Counted from the stretch's first letter, positions 7,149 to 18,304 are shown. The stretch is DNA of 40,211 nt from Bacteroidales bacterium (GCA_030596605.1 JAUVJI010000022.1:1-40211); one strand, 5' to 3'. Numbers and translations are program-made. Notes: a model not told the origin generated them from the sequence alone.

Positions 7149-9404
7149 ATGGAACAATATCAAATCACATCAAGACCAAGACACCTACGTTATGTGTTTT
7201 TTGTGGATGAGAATTATCCCTATGAAACTTTGCTTTCGCTTGTTCACGTCAATCAAAAAATTTGGGGAGGTAGATTCAATCCAATCGTTCCGGTTAAAGA
7301 CAATATTATTACAGACCGTTGGAAAGAAATTTTAAAATTTTACGACCCCGATTTTGTTTTCTACTCAAAAGAAATTGACCCCGAAATAATTAAGCGGTTA
7401 CGGATTTTTAATCCATGCGACTATTACAATCTTGACGACCAACCAAGGCGGGAAGACATTTCAGGAGTTAACGGATTTTATTTTCTCTCTGAGTTTCATG
7501 CAAAGTCAAGAATTATTTTAACGGCCGAAACATGGAAGACAGAAAGCCCATTACTTCCTTACTACAAAACCAATTTTGGTTTTGAAACAAGTTTGATTCA
7601 TCATGAGGTTGAACTTAGCAAGGACTTTGACAGAAAGATTGTTGGAGAAAAAGAATTTGCATCGCTTAATAAGTTAATCGGTGAACTCAGACCAATCAAT
7701 CAAGCGCATCTTTCAAGAAGAAATTTGAACACTTCAATTCTCAGGAGCAAAAACTACACTGGTAATTATCATTTTGAAATAGTGATTGCAAAAGACAAAT
7801 CTTCAAACGCTGATTTGTTTTATTTCTGGAACAGAATGTTGTTTGAACTGCGAAACATACTTTATGTAACTGTTGAAGAATTAAATCTGCTTTGTGATGA
7901 TGAATTTTTCGGACAGGTTCTTTATGATATGGATTGGGATAACTCAATACTTGTAACTTCACAATCTTTAGCAAAGGAAGAAGTTCAGGAAATCATTGAT
8001 AACAAGTTGAGAAAGACAAAAGCAAACAGACGGTTTGAAAATGGACGGGAAGAAAGCTTTCCCTTTGAAGTGCAGGATGCTCATGGTTTGTTTGAAAGGA
8101 ATTACGGAGAAGTTTCAACAGTTCAAACACTTCATTCAAAAAATGGACTGTTTCATTTACCCAAACTTAGCTTCGTAAACAAGGTTGATTTCTATCCTCA
8201 AGGATGGGCATTAGATATTCAGATAAAACAAATCGGAGATAATTATCAGAATGAATTTGCATTGCCTCTCACAACAGATACGCAATACATCGTTAAAGGA
8301 ATCAAAGGAAGAATTAATAGAAGAAGAAATATTTCCGTTATCATTCACAATCAGCAAACCACATCAGACACTTTGGAAATAAATATTCCTGAGTTCAAAT
8401 ATTTGCTTCGTCAGCTTACAAGCCGACCTGTTATACATGGTGAAACAAAAGACACAAAATATATTGATAGCGGTCCTCATGACGACAGCAATAAACTTTC
8501 TGCATTTCTGAAAACTTTCAATTATGACTTCACTGCTATTGATGATTTTTTCACGGACAAATTTTGGGTTACAATTTTTGAAGAACTTTCAACAAGCAAC
8601 AAAGCGGTTGGAGATTCAATTTTGTTTGAAGAAGTTTTGACAAAGTGCAGACCAGAGTTAGCAGCAAAGGGAATTGTTGAGTTGGATGCGAACGGAAAAC
8701 TTGCAGGGAAGAAAGGGGAGACATTTATAAACGAAGAAAATTTAGAGTTGGGATTGAAAAGCACAATTAAAGAATTGTGTGATTACAGAGTGTTTCTGAA
8801 AGGATTCAATTTGAAATGCAGACATTGTTCATCACAGTTTTGGTACCACATCAATGAAGTGAAAGAAACAGTTAGCTGTAAAGGATGCCTTGAAGATTTT
8901 CATTTTCCAGTTGAACCTAAGTTTGCTTACAAGTTGAACGACTTGATTAAAAACAATATTTATCAGGCAAGCGGTTTGAGAGATGGAAACCTAACTGTTA
9001 TAAGAACACTTGTAAGCATGCACAGGAGAAGTCATCAATCTTTTCATTACAGTCCACAATTAAATTTTTACGACAACTATCATAGCAAAGACCCATGTGC
9101 CGAACTAGACATTGCTTGTCTTTCTGAAGGACAATTTATTATTGGAGAAGCAAAGCACGATAGCAAAGCATTTTCATCAGAGAGCAATAAAACACTACAC
9201 TCACTTGCAGAAGTTGCGAAAGCAATAAGACCAGATAAGATAATTTTATCATGTTACGAGGACAGTCATAACCGGCTTGAGAAAGCTAGGAAGAGTTTGA
9301 TTCATATTTTCAATAAATGGGACTATCAACCTGAAATTGAAACTTTACAATTGCATACACCAGACTATTTTCATTTAGGACATCACAGATATTTCTATTA
9401 TTAA
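7149..9404 (+). CDS. Uncharacterised protein with zinc ribbon and PD-(D/E)XK-like nuclease C-terminus
   Basis: A 751-residue soluble protein I cannot place in a named family. Visible features: a Cys4 zinc ribbon (CRHC at 557-560, CKGC at 577-580), and near the C-terminus a nuclease-like core with ELDIA (D654) and IIGEAKH (E667, K669), the D...ExK arrangement of PD-(D/E)XK enzymes. The N-terminal 100 residues (HLRYVFFVDENYPYETLL, then WGGRFNPIVPV) look globular and conserved in style but unidentified. An upstream in-frame GTG at 7086 lies inside the attC-like palindrome, so I take the ATG at 7149, which gives MEQYQITSRPRH. As the sole gene of cassette 2, next to another nuclease-like cassette, a role in restriction or phage defence is plausible but unproven. 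Confidence 0.7.
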   Translation: MEQYQITSRPRHLRYVFFVDENYPYETLLSLVHVNQKIWGGRFNPIVPVKDNIITDRWKEILKFYDPDFVFYSKEIDPEIIKRLRIFNPCDYYNLDDQPRREDISGVNGFYFLSEFHAKSRIILTAETWKTESPLLPYYKTNFGFETSLIHHEVELSKDFDRKIVGEKEFASLNKLIGELRPINQAHLSRRNLNTSILRSKNYTGNYHFEIVIAKDKSSNADLFYFWNRMLFELRNILYVTVEELNLLCDDEFFGQVLYDMDWDNSILVTSQSLAKEEVQEIIDNKLRKTKANRRFENGREESFPFEVQDAHGLFERNYGEVSTVQTLHSKNGLFHLPKLSFVNKVDFYPQGWALDIQIKQIGDNYQNEFALPLTTDTQYIVKGIKGRINRRRNISVIIHNQQTTSDTLEINIPEFKYLLRQLTSRPVIHGETKDTKYIDSGPHDDSNKLSAFLKTFNYDFTAIDDFFTDKFWVTIFEELSTSNKAVGDSILFEEVLTKCRPELAAKGIVELDANGKLAGKKGETFINEENLELGLKSTIKELCDYRVFLKGFNLKCRHCSSQFWYHINEVKETVSCKGCLEDFHFPVEPKFAYKLNDLIKNNIYQASGLRDGNLTVIRTLVSMHRRSHQSFHYSPQLNFYDNYHSKDPCAELDIACLSEGQFIIGEAKHDSKAFSSESNKTLHSLAEVAKAIRPDKIILSCYEDSHNRLEKARKSLIHIFNKWDYQPEIETLQLHTPDYFHLGHHRYFYY

Positions 9405-9454
9405 AATTCATACTACAGAGCAAATTGACACCAATACAATATAAAGAAACGCCA

Positions 9455-9588
9455 GCTGCCAACAGCAAATAATAGCCCATAGCCGGTTTACATTTATTAA
9501 GAAAAATGAGAAGTAATATAAACAGACAAATAATCAACGAAAATCCAACAAAGAAACGGCTACGGGCCATATTTGCAACCCGACGTCA
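9455..9588 (+). repeat. attC-like site 2 (copy 2 of the long palindrome)
   Basis: GCTGCCAAC (9455-9463) is the exact reverse complement of the cassette 2 start GTTGGCAGC (7104-7112). It is followed by left arm 9465-9489 and right arm 9554-9576, differing from site 1 by one base in 25 and one in 23. The right boundary reads GACGTCA (9582-9588) in place of a GTT core, so this junction is atypical. The stretch 9405-9454 between the ORF stop and this site shows nothing. Confidence 0.55.
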
Positions 9589-9720
9589 GACTGTCTAATA
9601 ACTATTAAAAAGCAATTATTTTAACAAAACAACAAAACGTATGATTTTAAGAAACATCTATTTAGAGAATTACAGATTGAGTATAAATAACAATATTCGG
9701 GGTTTTTAGACAGACTGCCG
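9584..9720 (+). repeat. Orphan inverted repeat without an ORF (possible empty or eroded cassette)
   Basis: A 19-nt left arm CGTCAGACTGTCTAATAAC (9584-9602) pairs with GTTTTTAGACAGACTGCCG (9702-9720) with three mismatches, enclosing about 100 AT-rich nt. No reading frame of note lies inside. The right arm ends on the G that begins the next cassette's GTTAGCCATT, so it behaves as the attC-like site preceding cassette 3. Confidence 0.5.
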
Positions 9721-9750
9721 TTAGCCATTATTAAACAAAACCGAGAAATT

Positions 9751-11037
9751 ATGTTTCCAGAAAGAATTAAATACATAAATGAAGTTGACAGCATCTCAAA
9801 AGGATGGGATAATGTTAGACTTGCAATAAGACCTGAATGTAGAGATGATAAAACAATTGAAAAAGCCCAAACTGCAATTTCAGTAGGATTAAATGATGCT
9901 GCAATAAATTATTTTTGGAATTTGAGCATTTATGACCTACAAAGAAAAATTATTGCATACGGAATTGAATATTTTAGTTCTTCAATCAATTGGGACGGAA
10001 AACCACTAAAAACAATAGAAGATTTACGAGAGGTAAAGGACTATCAATTAATTACGGGATCATTTAACCTTGGAATAATTGTTGACGAGGCACATTTCTT
10101 TTTACAACAAAATAGAGAAATTAGAAATGGATTTTCAACTGCTCATTTTCCGATGGGAGAACTTGATCAAATTGAAACTTTTAATTTCATTAAAAACTGT
10201 GTAAAATATGTTTTAACATTTGATTTGCCAGCCCCTGGTTTGCAGATTAGAGATTTAATAGAAAATTTGACATTAGATGCTCTTGACGATGTTGAAGAAC
10301 TAAAACTTATTATTGAAGGACAATCTTCAAAATTGCACGGCCCAATATTACATAATCTCTTTTCTAATTATATAAAATTAGATTGTCCTGTTAATTTGAA
10401 GAAAAATATCAAATTAATTGCACCTTATTTATGGGAGTTAGTTGATGAAAGTGTTAAAAGTTCCATTGGGCAAAAGTTTGTATCCCTAAAAGACATAAAA
10501 GGAAAAGATACTGCTAATGAAGCATTAGAATTTCTAAAAATAGTTGACGGAGTAAGTTATTTAAGTGAGAGTTATAAAGAAATTATTTTCAAAAAACAAG
10601 CGCAATTCTTGATTGACGCACATATGGAATTTAATAATTTTTATAATGAGCCTACTCACGCAGAAGATTTAATGTTACTTGGAACGGAAATTCCTTTTTC
10701 TGCACTTTATACTTATGTAAAAGCAATAACAATTTCTTTTGTTGGTAACAGATATGGAGTTGCAGCAGCAGCCCAAAGTTGCAACGAAAAAATGTTAAAG
10801 GCTTTATCTAATATGGGTGTTAAAACTCTATTTAAAATATTAAAATCTGATATAAATGTAATTAGAGAGTTAATGGATATTAGACCAGCAAATAGGTTTG
10901 TCGAAATACTAAATATTTTATCAGACAAAACATTGACAGGAAAGCAGAAAACAGAATATGATTATTATTGTAGTAAAAATTCCGGGCAATTAAAAAGCCA
11001 TTTTAATAACTTGTATTGGAAATTGATTAAAAAATAA
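9751..11037 (+). CDS. Uncharacterised protein with a possible HEPN-type motif
   Basis: A 428-residue soluble, mostly helical protein of unknown family. Around residues 104-150 the sequence FNLGIIVDEAHFFLQQ leads into NREIRNGFSTAHFP, where R125 and H132 form an R-x6-H pattern like the RNase motif of HEPN domains common in abortive-infection and toxin proteins. The C-terminal half (about 300-428) has no motif I recognise. It is the only ORF in cassette 3, bounded by GTTAGCCATT and AATGGCTAAC, and starts at an ATG 21 nt after the boundary. The HEPN suggestion is weak because one short motif can arise by chance. No membrane segment or signal peptide is evident. Confidence 0.6.
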   Translation: MFPERIKYINEVDSISKGWDNVRLAIRPECRDDKTIEKAQTAISVGLNDAAINYFWNLSIYDLQRKIIAYGIEYFSSSINWDGKPLKTIEDLREVKDYQLITGSFNLGIIVDEAHFFLQQNREIRNGFSTAHFPMGELDQIETFNFIKNCVKYVLTFDLPAPGLQIRDLIENLTLDALDDVEELKLIIEGQSSKLHGPILHNLFSNYIKLDCPVNLKKNIKLIAPYLWELVDESVKSSIGQKFVSLKDIKGKDTANEALEFLKIVDGVSYLSESYKEIIFKKQAQFLIDAHMEFNNFYNEPTHAEDLMLLGTEIPFSALYTYVKAITISFVGNRYGVAAAAQSCNEKMLKALSNMGVKTLFKILKSDINVIRELMDIRPANRFVEILNILSDKTLTGKQKTEYDYYCSKNSGQLKSHFNNLYWKLIKK

Positions 11038-11038
11038 C

Positions 11039-11172
11039 AATGGCTAACAACAAATATAGTGCATTTGGCAGAAAGTGCTAAATATGAAGTTATTAGTGTT
11101 AAATAAAATTAGACGTAACTTGAAAAAGATGCGTTTCAAAATGCCAAACGCACCATATTCAACCCGTTATAT
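11039..11172 (+). repeat. attC-like site 3, abutting ligA
   Basis: AATGGCTAAC (11039-11048) complements the cassette 3 start at 9720-9729. The left arm AATATAGTGCATTTGGCA (11053-11070) pairs with TGCCAAACGCACCATATT (11142-11159), 16 of 18 positions. The site ends CAACCC then GTTATAT (11166-11172), immediately before the ligA stop codon at 11173. The right end (CCATATT...CAACCC-GTT) resembles site 1 (CCATATTTGCCAACC-GTT). Confidence 0.6.
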
Positions 11173-14753
<3,581 letters not shown>

Positions 14754-14772
14754 AAGGATAAGTTTTATATCA

Positions 14773-14780
14773 CAAATTTA
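14773..14780 (-). promoter_or_regulatory. Putative -7 box for the glycosyltransferase-ligA unit
   Basis: On the minus strand TAAATTTG matches TAnnTTTG and ends 19 nt before the glycosyltransferase start. A TTTG-type element lies at 14791-14794, closer than the usual spacing, so confidence is limited. Confidence 0.35.
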
Positions 14781-15015
14781 GAATTAATTGCAAAAGGTTC
14801 ATTTAATTTTTTACAATATAATTTCTCTGATAAAAATATATTTTAGCGTCAGAACCGCCTGTCAAAAGTTTATTAGCGGGCAGGGAAACCTCAGTATAAG
14901 TTTTTTCGAGCATTTTGTGTAAATTTACATGAAAATAATTATGTCAGTTTGATATCAAAAAAATTTACAAAATGAAAATAAAAAAGTATTTCTATTTCAG
15001 GCCATTTGTATTTTC

Positions 15016-15023
15016 TATCTTTG
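15016..15023 (+). promoter_or_regulatory. Putative -7 box upstream of the phosphopantetheinyl transferase
   Basis: TATCTTTG is an exact TAnnTTTG match, 189 nt before the transferase ATG. No exact TTTG -33 element is seen at the expected distance. It would imply a long 5' untranslated region running through the repeat at 15053-15182. The rest of the 14754-15212 gap holds no gene. Confidence 0.35.
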
Positions 15024-15052
15024 TATATCATGCCTTTGGAAAATATTAAATA

Positions 15053-15182
15053 GTGGACTAAGTGGAAAGTTGGAATAATGGGTTTTTGGAGTATTGGGAA
15101 ATTGCTGATTCAAAAATTGAATGGAGATTATTTCATAATAAGGAGTACTCAAAACGCAACATTCCTACATTCCAGCTATCCA
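15053..15182 (+). repeat. TGGAA-rich inverted repeat pair
   Basis: A run of GGAA/TTGG units (15053-15082: GTGGACTAAGTGGAAAG, then TTGGAATAATGGG) faces a complementary run (15160-15182: AACATTCC, TACATTCC, AGCTATCC) about 75 nt downstream. Aligning GGAAAGTTGGAATAATGG with the reverse complement of the second run matches 13 of 18. In other Bacteroidota such degenerate TGGAATGTTGG arrays flank small mobile genes; here only a 43-codon frame (from 15078) lies across it, which I do not call as a gene. Confidence 0.4.
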
Positions 15183-15212
15183 AGAAGGTGGATTTCTAAA
15201 TTACATTAATTT

Positions 15213-15899
15213 ATGGTTGAAGTTTATGCTATACGATTAGTAAATGAGGAAGCTTTCCTTAAACAAAAAGAATATTTGTTATCACTCCTACCTCTATCCT
15301 GCCAGGAAATAATAAACAGGTTTAAGCGTGTACAAGGAGCGCAGAGATCGCTTTTGGGTGAGTTGATTTCGAGGAAAGTGATAAGCAACAAACTTTCCAT
15401 CCCTACAAACAAAATAATATTTAAAAAAACAGATATAGGAAAACCTTTTATAACTGTTAGGAATAATCATTTTAATTTGTCCCATTCCGGTGACTGGGTT
15501 GTTTTTGCTTTTGCCAAGAAGGAGGTTGGGATAGATATCGAAAAAATAAAAAAGATTAATTACAGGATTGCTGAGAGATTTTTTTCAGCCGAGGAATTTT
15601 CAAGTTTAAATGAAAAGAGTGGCAAAGAAAAACAAGAATATTTTTTCGATTTATGGACTTTGAAGGAAAGTTATCTCAAGTTGATCGGTACAGGATTGAC
15701 CCGGGCGCTTGATTCATTTACAATATTTCATAAAAATAATCAATACAATCTAAAAGAAAGCTCATCCAATTCAATTAAACCTATTTTTATTAGGCAATAT
15801 AACATCGACGAAAATTATAAACTTTCAGTTTGCTCATACATTGATAGTTTTGTTCAAGAAGTTGAAATATTTACTCTTAATAATTTGACAACGCTTTGA
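15213..15899 (+). CDS. Sfp-type 4'-phosphopantetheinyl transferase
   Basis: A 228-residue cytoplasmic enzyme of the Sfp/AcpT superfamily, which moves the phosphopantetheine arm from coenzyme A onto a serine of carrier proteins. Both family motifs are visible: VGIDIEKI with magnesium ligands D108 and E110, and FFDLWTLKESYLKL with the conserved W148, K151 and E152. The NLSHSGD segment (88-94) is the usual CoA-phosphate contact. Length is typical for the Sfp class and double that of AcpS, so the target could be fatty-acid or secondary-metabolite carrier proteins. No synthase gene is nearby. A truncated gene follows after 10 nt. Confidence 0.88.
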   Translation: MVEVYAIRLVNEEAFLKQKEYLLSLLPLSCQEIINRFKRVQGAQRSLLGELISRKVISNKLSIPTNKIIFKKTDIGKPFITVRNNHFNLSHSGDWVVFAFAKKEVGIDIEKIKKINYRIAERFFSAEEFSSLNEKSGKEKQEYFFDLWTLKESYLKLIGTGLTRALDSFTIFHKNNQYNLKESSSNSIKPIFIRQYNIDENYKLSVCSYIDSFVQEVEIFTLNNLTTL

Positions 15900-15909
15900 A
15901 ATTTTAACT

Positions 15910-16215
15910 ATGGCCAATAAGAAAATAATTAATTGGCTTCTTGAAGGTGACGTCTCCATACAATACCAGGCCGAACGAGACTTACTTTCAATAGAACGTA
16001 AGGATTTGAGGAATAGAATTGAGATTGAAGGATGGGGAGCCGACTTCCTGGTTAGTCGAAAGACAGACGGCCACTGGGGAAGAAAATTCTATCAGCCAAA
16101 ATGGACTTCAACCCACTATACCCTTCTTGATCTGCGAAATCTTTACATTTCTCCTGATAATTTCCTCATACGGGAATCAGTTGATATGATAGCATCCGGA
16201 ATATTAATATTATAA
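15910..16215 (+). pseudogene. Truncated N-terminus of a larger conserved protein (alpha/alpha-barrel, prenyltransferase-like)
   Basis: The 101-residue frame begins MANKKIINWLLEGDVSIQYQ and contains GHWGRKFYQPKWTSTHYTLLDL. This is the characteristic start of a conserved family of roughly 300 residues, often annotated as prenyltransferase/squalene-oxidase-repeat-like. Here family resemblance stops near residue 93 and the frame ends ASGILIL, colliding with the 3' end of the convergent MATE gene (6-nt overlap). About two thirds of the protein is missing, so this looks like a remnant left by a deletion or rearrangement. The family recognition is from memory. Confidence 0.6.
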
Positions 16216-17556
16216 AGCCTCTTGTTTTACGATCACTTTCTTTTTCCAGCGACCTGATAAATAATACAAGATGCCCATTATCATACCGAGGAACCAGCCT
16301 ATGGGTGTCGCCCACCAGATCCCGGTTACTCCTATTTCCTGCGAGAGAAAATATGCAATGGGTATCCTGACAAACCAAAGAGCAAAAAGTGTAATGAACA
16401 TAGGTATTAGCGTATCACCTGCTCCACGCATCACTCCATTGATCACAAAAAGTGTAGAAAATAGAATGTAAAATGAACTGACTATAATCAGGTACTCCGC
16501 TCCTATTCCTATTACGTCGGCATCCTTAGTAAAAATACCCATCAGGTTTCTTGAAAATAGAATGGCTATAATAGTTATTGATATTGAAACAACGGTTGTC
16601 ATCTTGAGAGTCGCCATCAATCCTGCTCTAACCCGCTCCGGTTTGTTTGCACCTAAATTCTGGCCAACAAAAGTTGAAAGAGCTGCTGCAAAATTCATGG
16701 CGGCCATTAAAGCCAGGGAATCAATACGCATTGCAATGGAATAGGCAGCAATAACGTTGGTTCCAAATAAGTTTACAATCCAAACAATGGCTATCAGTCC
16801 AATAGACACAAAAGTTTGCTGAAGTCCTGATGGAAGACCGATCCTGACACTTTGTTTAAATATCTCACGGTCAAAAACAAGTTTGGATATAGCCAATTTC
16901 ACTATCTGATGTGTTCTGTTCAGATAAATAATTGCGCTAATGAATGCTCCTCCCTGGGATATTACAGTGGCAATAGCTACACCGGCTATGCCCCAATCGA
17001 AAACAATAACAAATAACAAGTCAAGAATTATGTTTGTTATCGTTGATATTGCAAGAAAATATAAAGGTGTTTTTGAATCGCCAAGCCCCCGCAAGATAGC
17101 AGCTGTGCCATTAAATCCAAAAAAGAATATTAATCCTGATAAATAAATATTTAAATACAAACGGGCATACGGAAATACGTCTTCCGGTAATTGTATTAGT
17201 TTGAATAATGGCCCACTGAATGTGATTCCCAGGATAGTTAAAATAATTGAAGCGAAAAACAGGAAAATATAAAGGGTATCTATGGTACGTTTAACTTTTT
17301 CTAATTGTTTAGCGCCGAAATACTGGGCAATTATTATAGTAGCCCCTGTCCCAAAGCCGATGACCAACGAGATCAGAACAAATATTATCGGGAAAGAGGC
17401 CCCAACGGCGGCAAGCGCTTCCTTGCCAATAAAGTTACCGATGATAATGCTGTCCACTATATTATAAAGCTGCTGGAAAACATTGCCTAACAGCATAGGA
17501 GTTGCAAACTGCAGTATCAATTTACTTTCTTTACCCTTGGTAAGATCCTTCATCAA
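16210..17556 (-). CDS. MATE family multidrug/Na+ antiporter-type efflux protein
   Basis: A 448-residue inner-membrane protein with twelve predicted helices in two related halves. The N-terminus has the family signature ATPMLLGNVFQQLYNIVDS followed by IIIGNFIGKEALAAVGAS, and the second half repeats it as GLPSGLQQTFVSIGLIAI. MATE transporters export cationic drugs or metabolites in exchange for Na+ or H+. The substrate cannot be predicted. The gene converges on the truncated gene at 15910-16215 and overlaps it by 6 nt; its own C-terminus (SGRWKKKVIVKQEAL) looks complete. Confidence 0.92.
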   Translation of the reverse strand: MMKDLTKGKESKLILQFATPMLLGNVFQQLYNIVDSIIIGNFIGKEALAAVGASFPIIFVLISLVIGFGTGATIIIAQYFGAKQLEKVKRTIDTLYIFLFFASIILTILGITFSGPLFKLIQLPEDVFPYARLYLNIYLSGLIFFFGFNGTAAILRGLGDSKTPLYFLAISTITNIILDLLFVIVFDWGIAGVAIATVISQGGAFISAIIYLNRTHQIVKLAISKLVFDREIFKQSVRIGLPSGLQQTFVSIGLIAIVWIVNLFGTNVIAAYSIAMRIDSLALMAAMNFAAALSTFVGQNLGANKPERVRAGLMATLKMTTVVSISITIIAILFSRNLMGIFTKDADVIGIGAEYLIIVSSFYILFSTLFVINGVMRGAGDTLIPMFITLFALWFVRIPIAYFLSQEIGVTGIWWATPIGWFLGMIMGILYYLSGRWKKKVIVKQEAL

Positions 17557-17724
17557 GTCAAACTAACTCAAGTCCCAATAAAATAGTATTATGCAAAGAA
17601 ACAAAAAGGATTATCAATAGTTCATTATTTCAGCAAATGATTCACCGGGGGAATATTAACTTTCTTCTGTGGAAAACAATTTTAACATTTCAATTGTTTT
17701 TATCTATATTTGAAACGTTTTTTT

Positions 17725-17732
17725 TACCTTTG
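17725..17732 (+). promoter_or_regulatory. Putative -7 box for the small membrane protein gene
   Basis: TACCTTTG matches TAnnTTTG and lies 21 nt before the ATG at 17754, supporting that start over the in-frame ATG at 17637. A TTTG occurs at 17710-17713 but is closer than the usual -33 spacing. Confidence 0.4.
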
Positions 17733-17753
17733 CTAATTCTAAAACAAATAACT

Positions 17754-18278
17754 ATGATCAGTAAAAACATGAATGCAAGATTTATATTTATTTTAGGCGT
17801 GATATTATTTGGGGCTTTAATGAGATTAATTCCCCATTGGCCTAATTTTACTCCTATAGCCGCTATGGCTTTATTTGGTGGTGCATATTTCAGAAAAAAA
17901 CACCTGGCATTTTTAATCCCATTGGGAGCTTTATTCCTCAGTGATCTAATACTGGGGTTTCATCAATGGATGATTGCCATTTATGTAAGTTTTGCACTTA
18001 TAGTTGGTATTGGGTTTTTACTGAAACAAAGAATTAAAGTAGGGACAGTTCTGTTGGCTTCATTAAGTTCAAGTATCTTGTTTTTTATTTTAACCAATTT
18101 TGCCATGTGGATCGGAAGCCCTTTCTATCCTCAAAATTTAGTTGGTTTGATGGAATGCTATACAGCAGGCTTACCCTTCCTGAATAATGGAATTATGGGA
18201 GATGTTTTCTTTAGCACCATATTTTTTGGAGGATTTTACCTTGCACAGTTAAAATTCCCTGCTCTTGCAAAAGCATAG
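17754..18278 (+). CDS. Small polytopic membrane protein, DUF6580-like (ECF transporter S-component style)
   Basis: A 174-residue protein with about five hydrophobic helices. The segment ALMRLIPHWPNFTPIAAMALFGGAYF and the end NGIMGDVFFSTIFFGGFYLAQ match what I remember of the DUF6580 family. Its small size and topology recall substrate-binding S components of energy-coupling factor vitamin transporters. No ATPase or T component is adjacent and no riboswitch was recognised upstream, so the substrate is unknown. An upstream in-frame start would add 39 residues, but the -7 box at 17725 lies inside that stretch, so I use the ATG at 17754. Confidence 0.7.
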   Translation: MISKNMNARFIFILGVILFGALMRLIPHWPNFTPIAAMALFGGAYFRKKHLAFLIPLGALFLSDLILGFHQWMIAIYVSFALIVGIGFLLKQRIKVGTVLLASLSSSILFFILTNFAMWIGSPFYPQNLVGLMECYTAGLPFLNNGIMGDVFFSTIFFGGFYLAQLKFPALAKA

Positions 18279-18304
18279 ACAATAAAACATATTTAACTTG
18301 ATCA

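Larger units (their letters stand above)
5667..11172 (+). mobile_element. Integron-like gene-cassette array (attC-like sites, no integrase seen)
   Basis: Three same-strand ORFs are each bracketed by a private perfect inverted pair of 9-10 nt: 5667-5676/6977-6986, 7104-7112/9455-9463 and 9720-9729/11039-11048. Every left member begins GTT and every right member ends AAC. Downstream of each ORF lies an imperfect palindrome of 100-135 nt. This is the layout of integron cassettes, where the first bases of a cassette (R') complement the R'' box at its end. The array ends flush against the ligA stop codon. No tyrosine recombinase is present in the window, and attC assignment rests on geometry, not on a model search. 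Confidence 0.6.

Noticed and set aside
9310-9570. 86-codon minus-strand frame starting MARSRFFVGFSLIICLF, also partly present at the first palindrome (MARSRFFAGCLLITC)
   Set aside because: It lies on the attC-like palindrome and the tail of the ORF on the other strand. The two copies share the start but the reading frame diverges after about 20 codons, so the conservation is of the DNA repeat, not of a protein.
5667-11172. Search for an integrase, transposase or insertion-sequence gene within or beside the array
   Set aside because: None of the ORFs shows a tyrosine recombinase R...HxxR...Y pattern or a transposase DDE motif. The array's mobility would depend on an enzyme encoded elsewhere.
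14844-14890. Possible hairpin CCGCCTG...CGGGCAGG between the glycosyltransferase and transferase genes
   Set aside because: The arms do not pair over more than a few bases and no T run follows.
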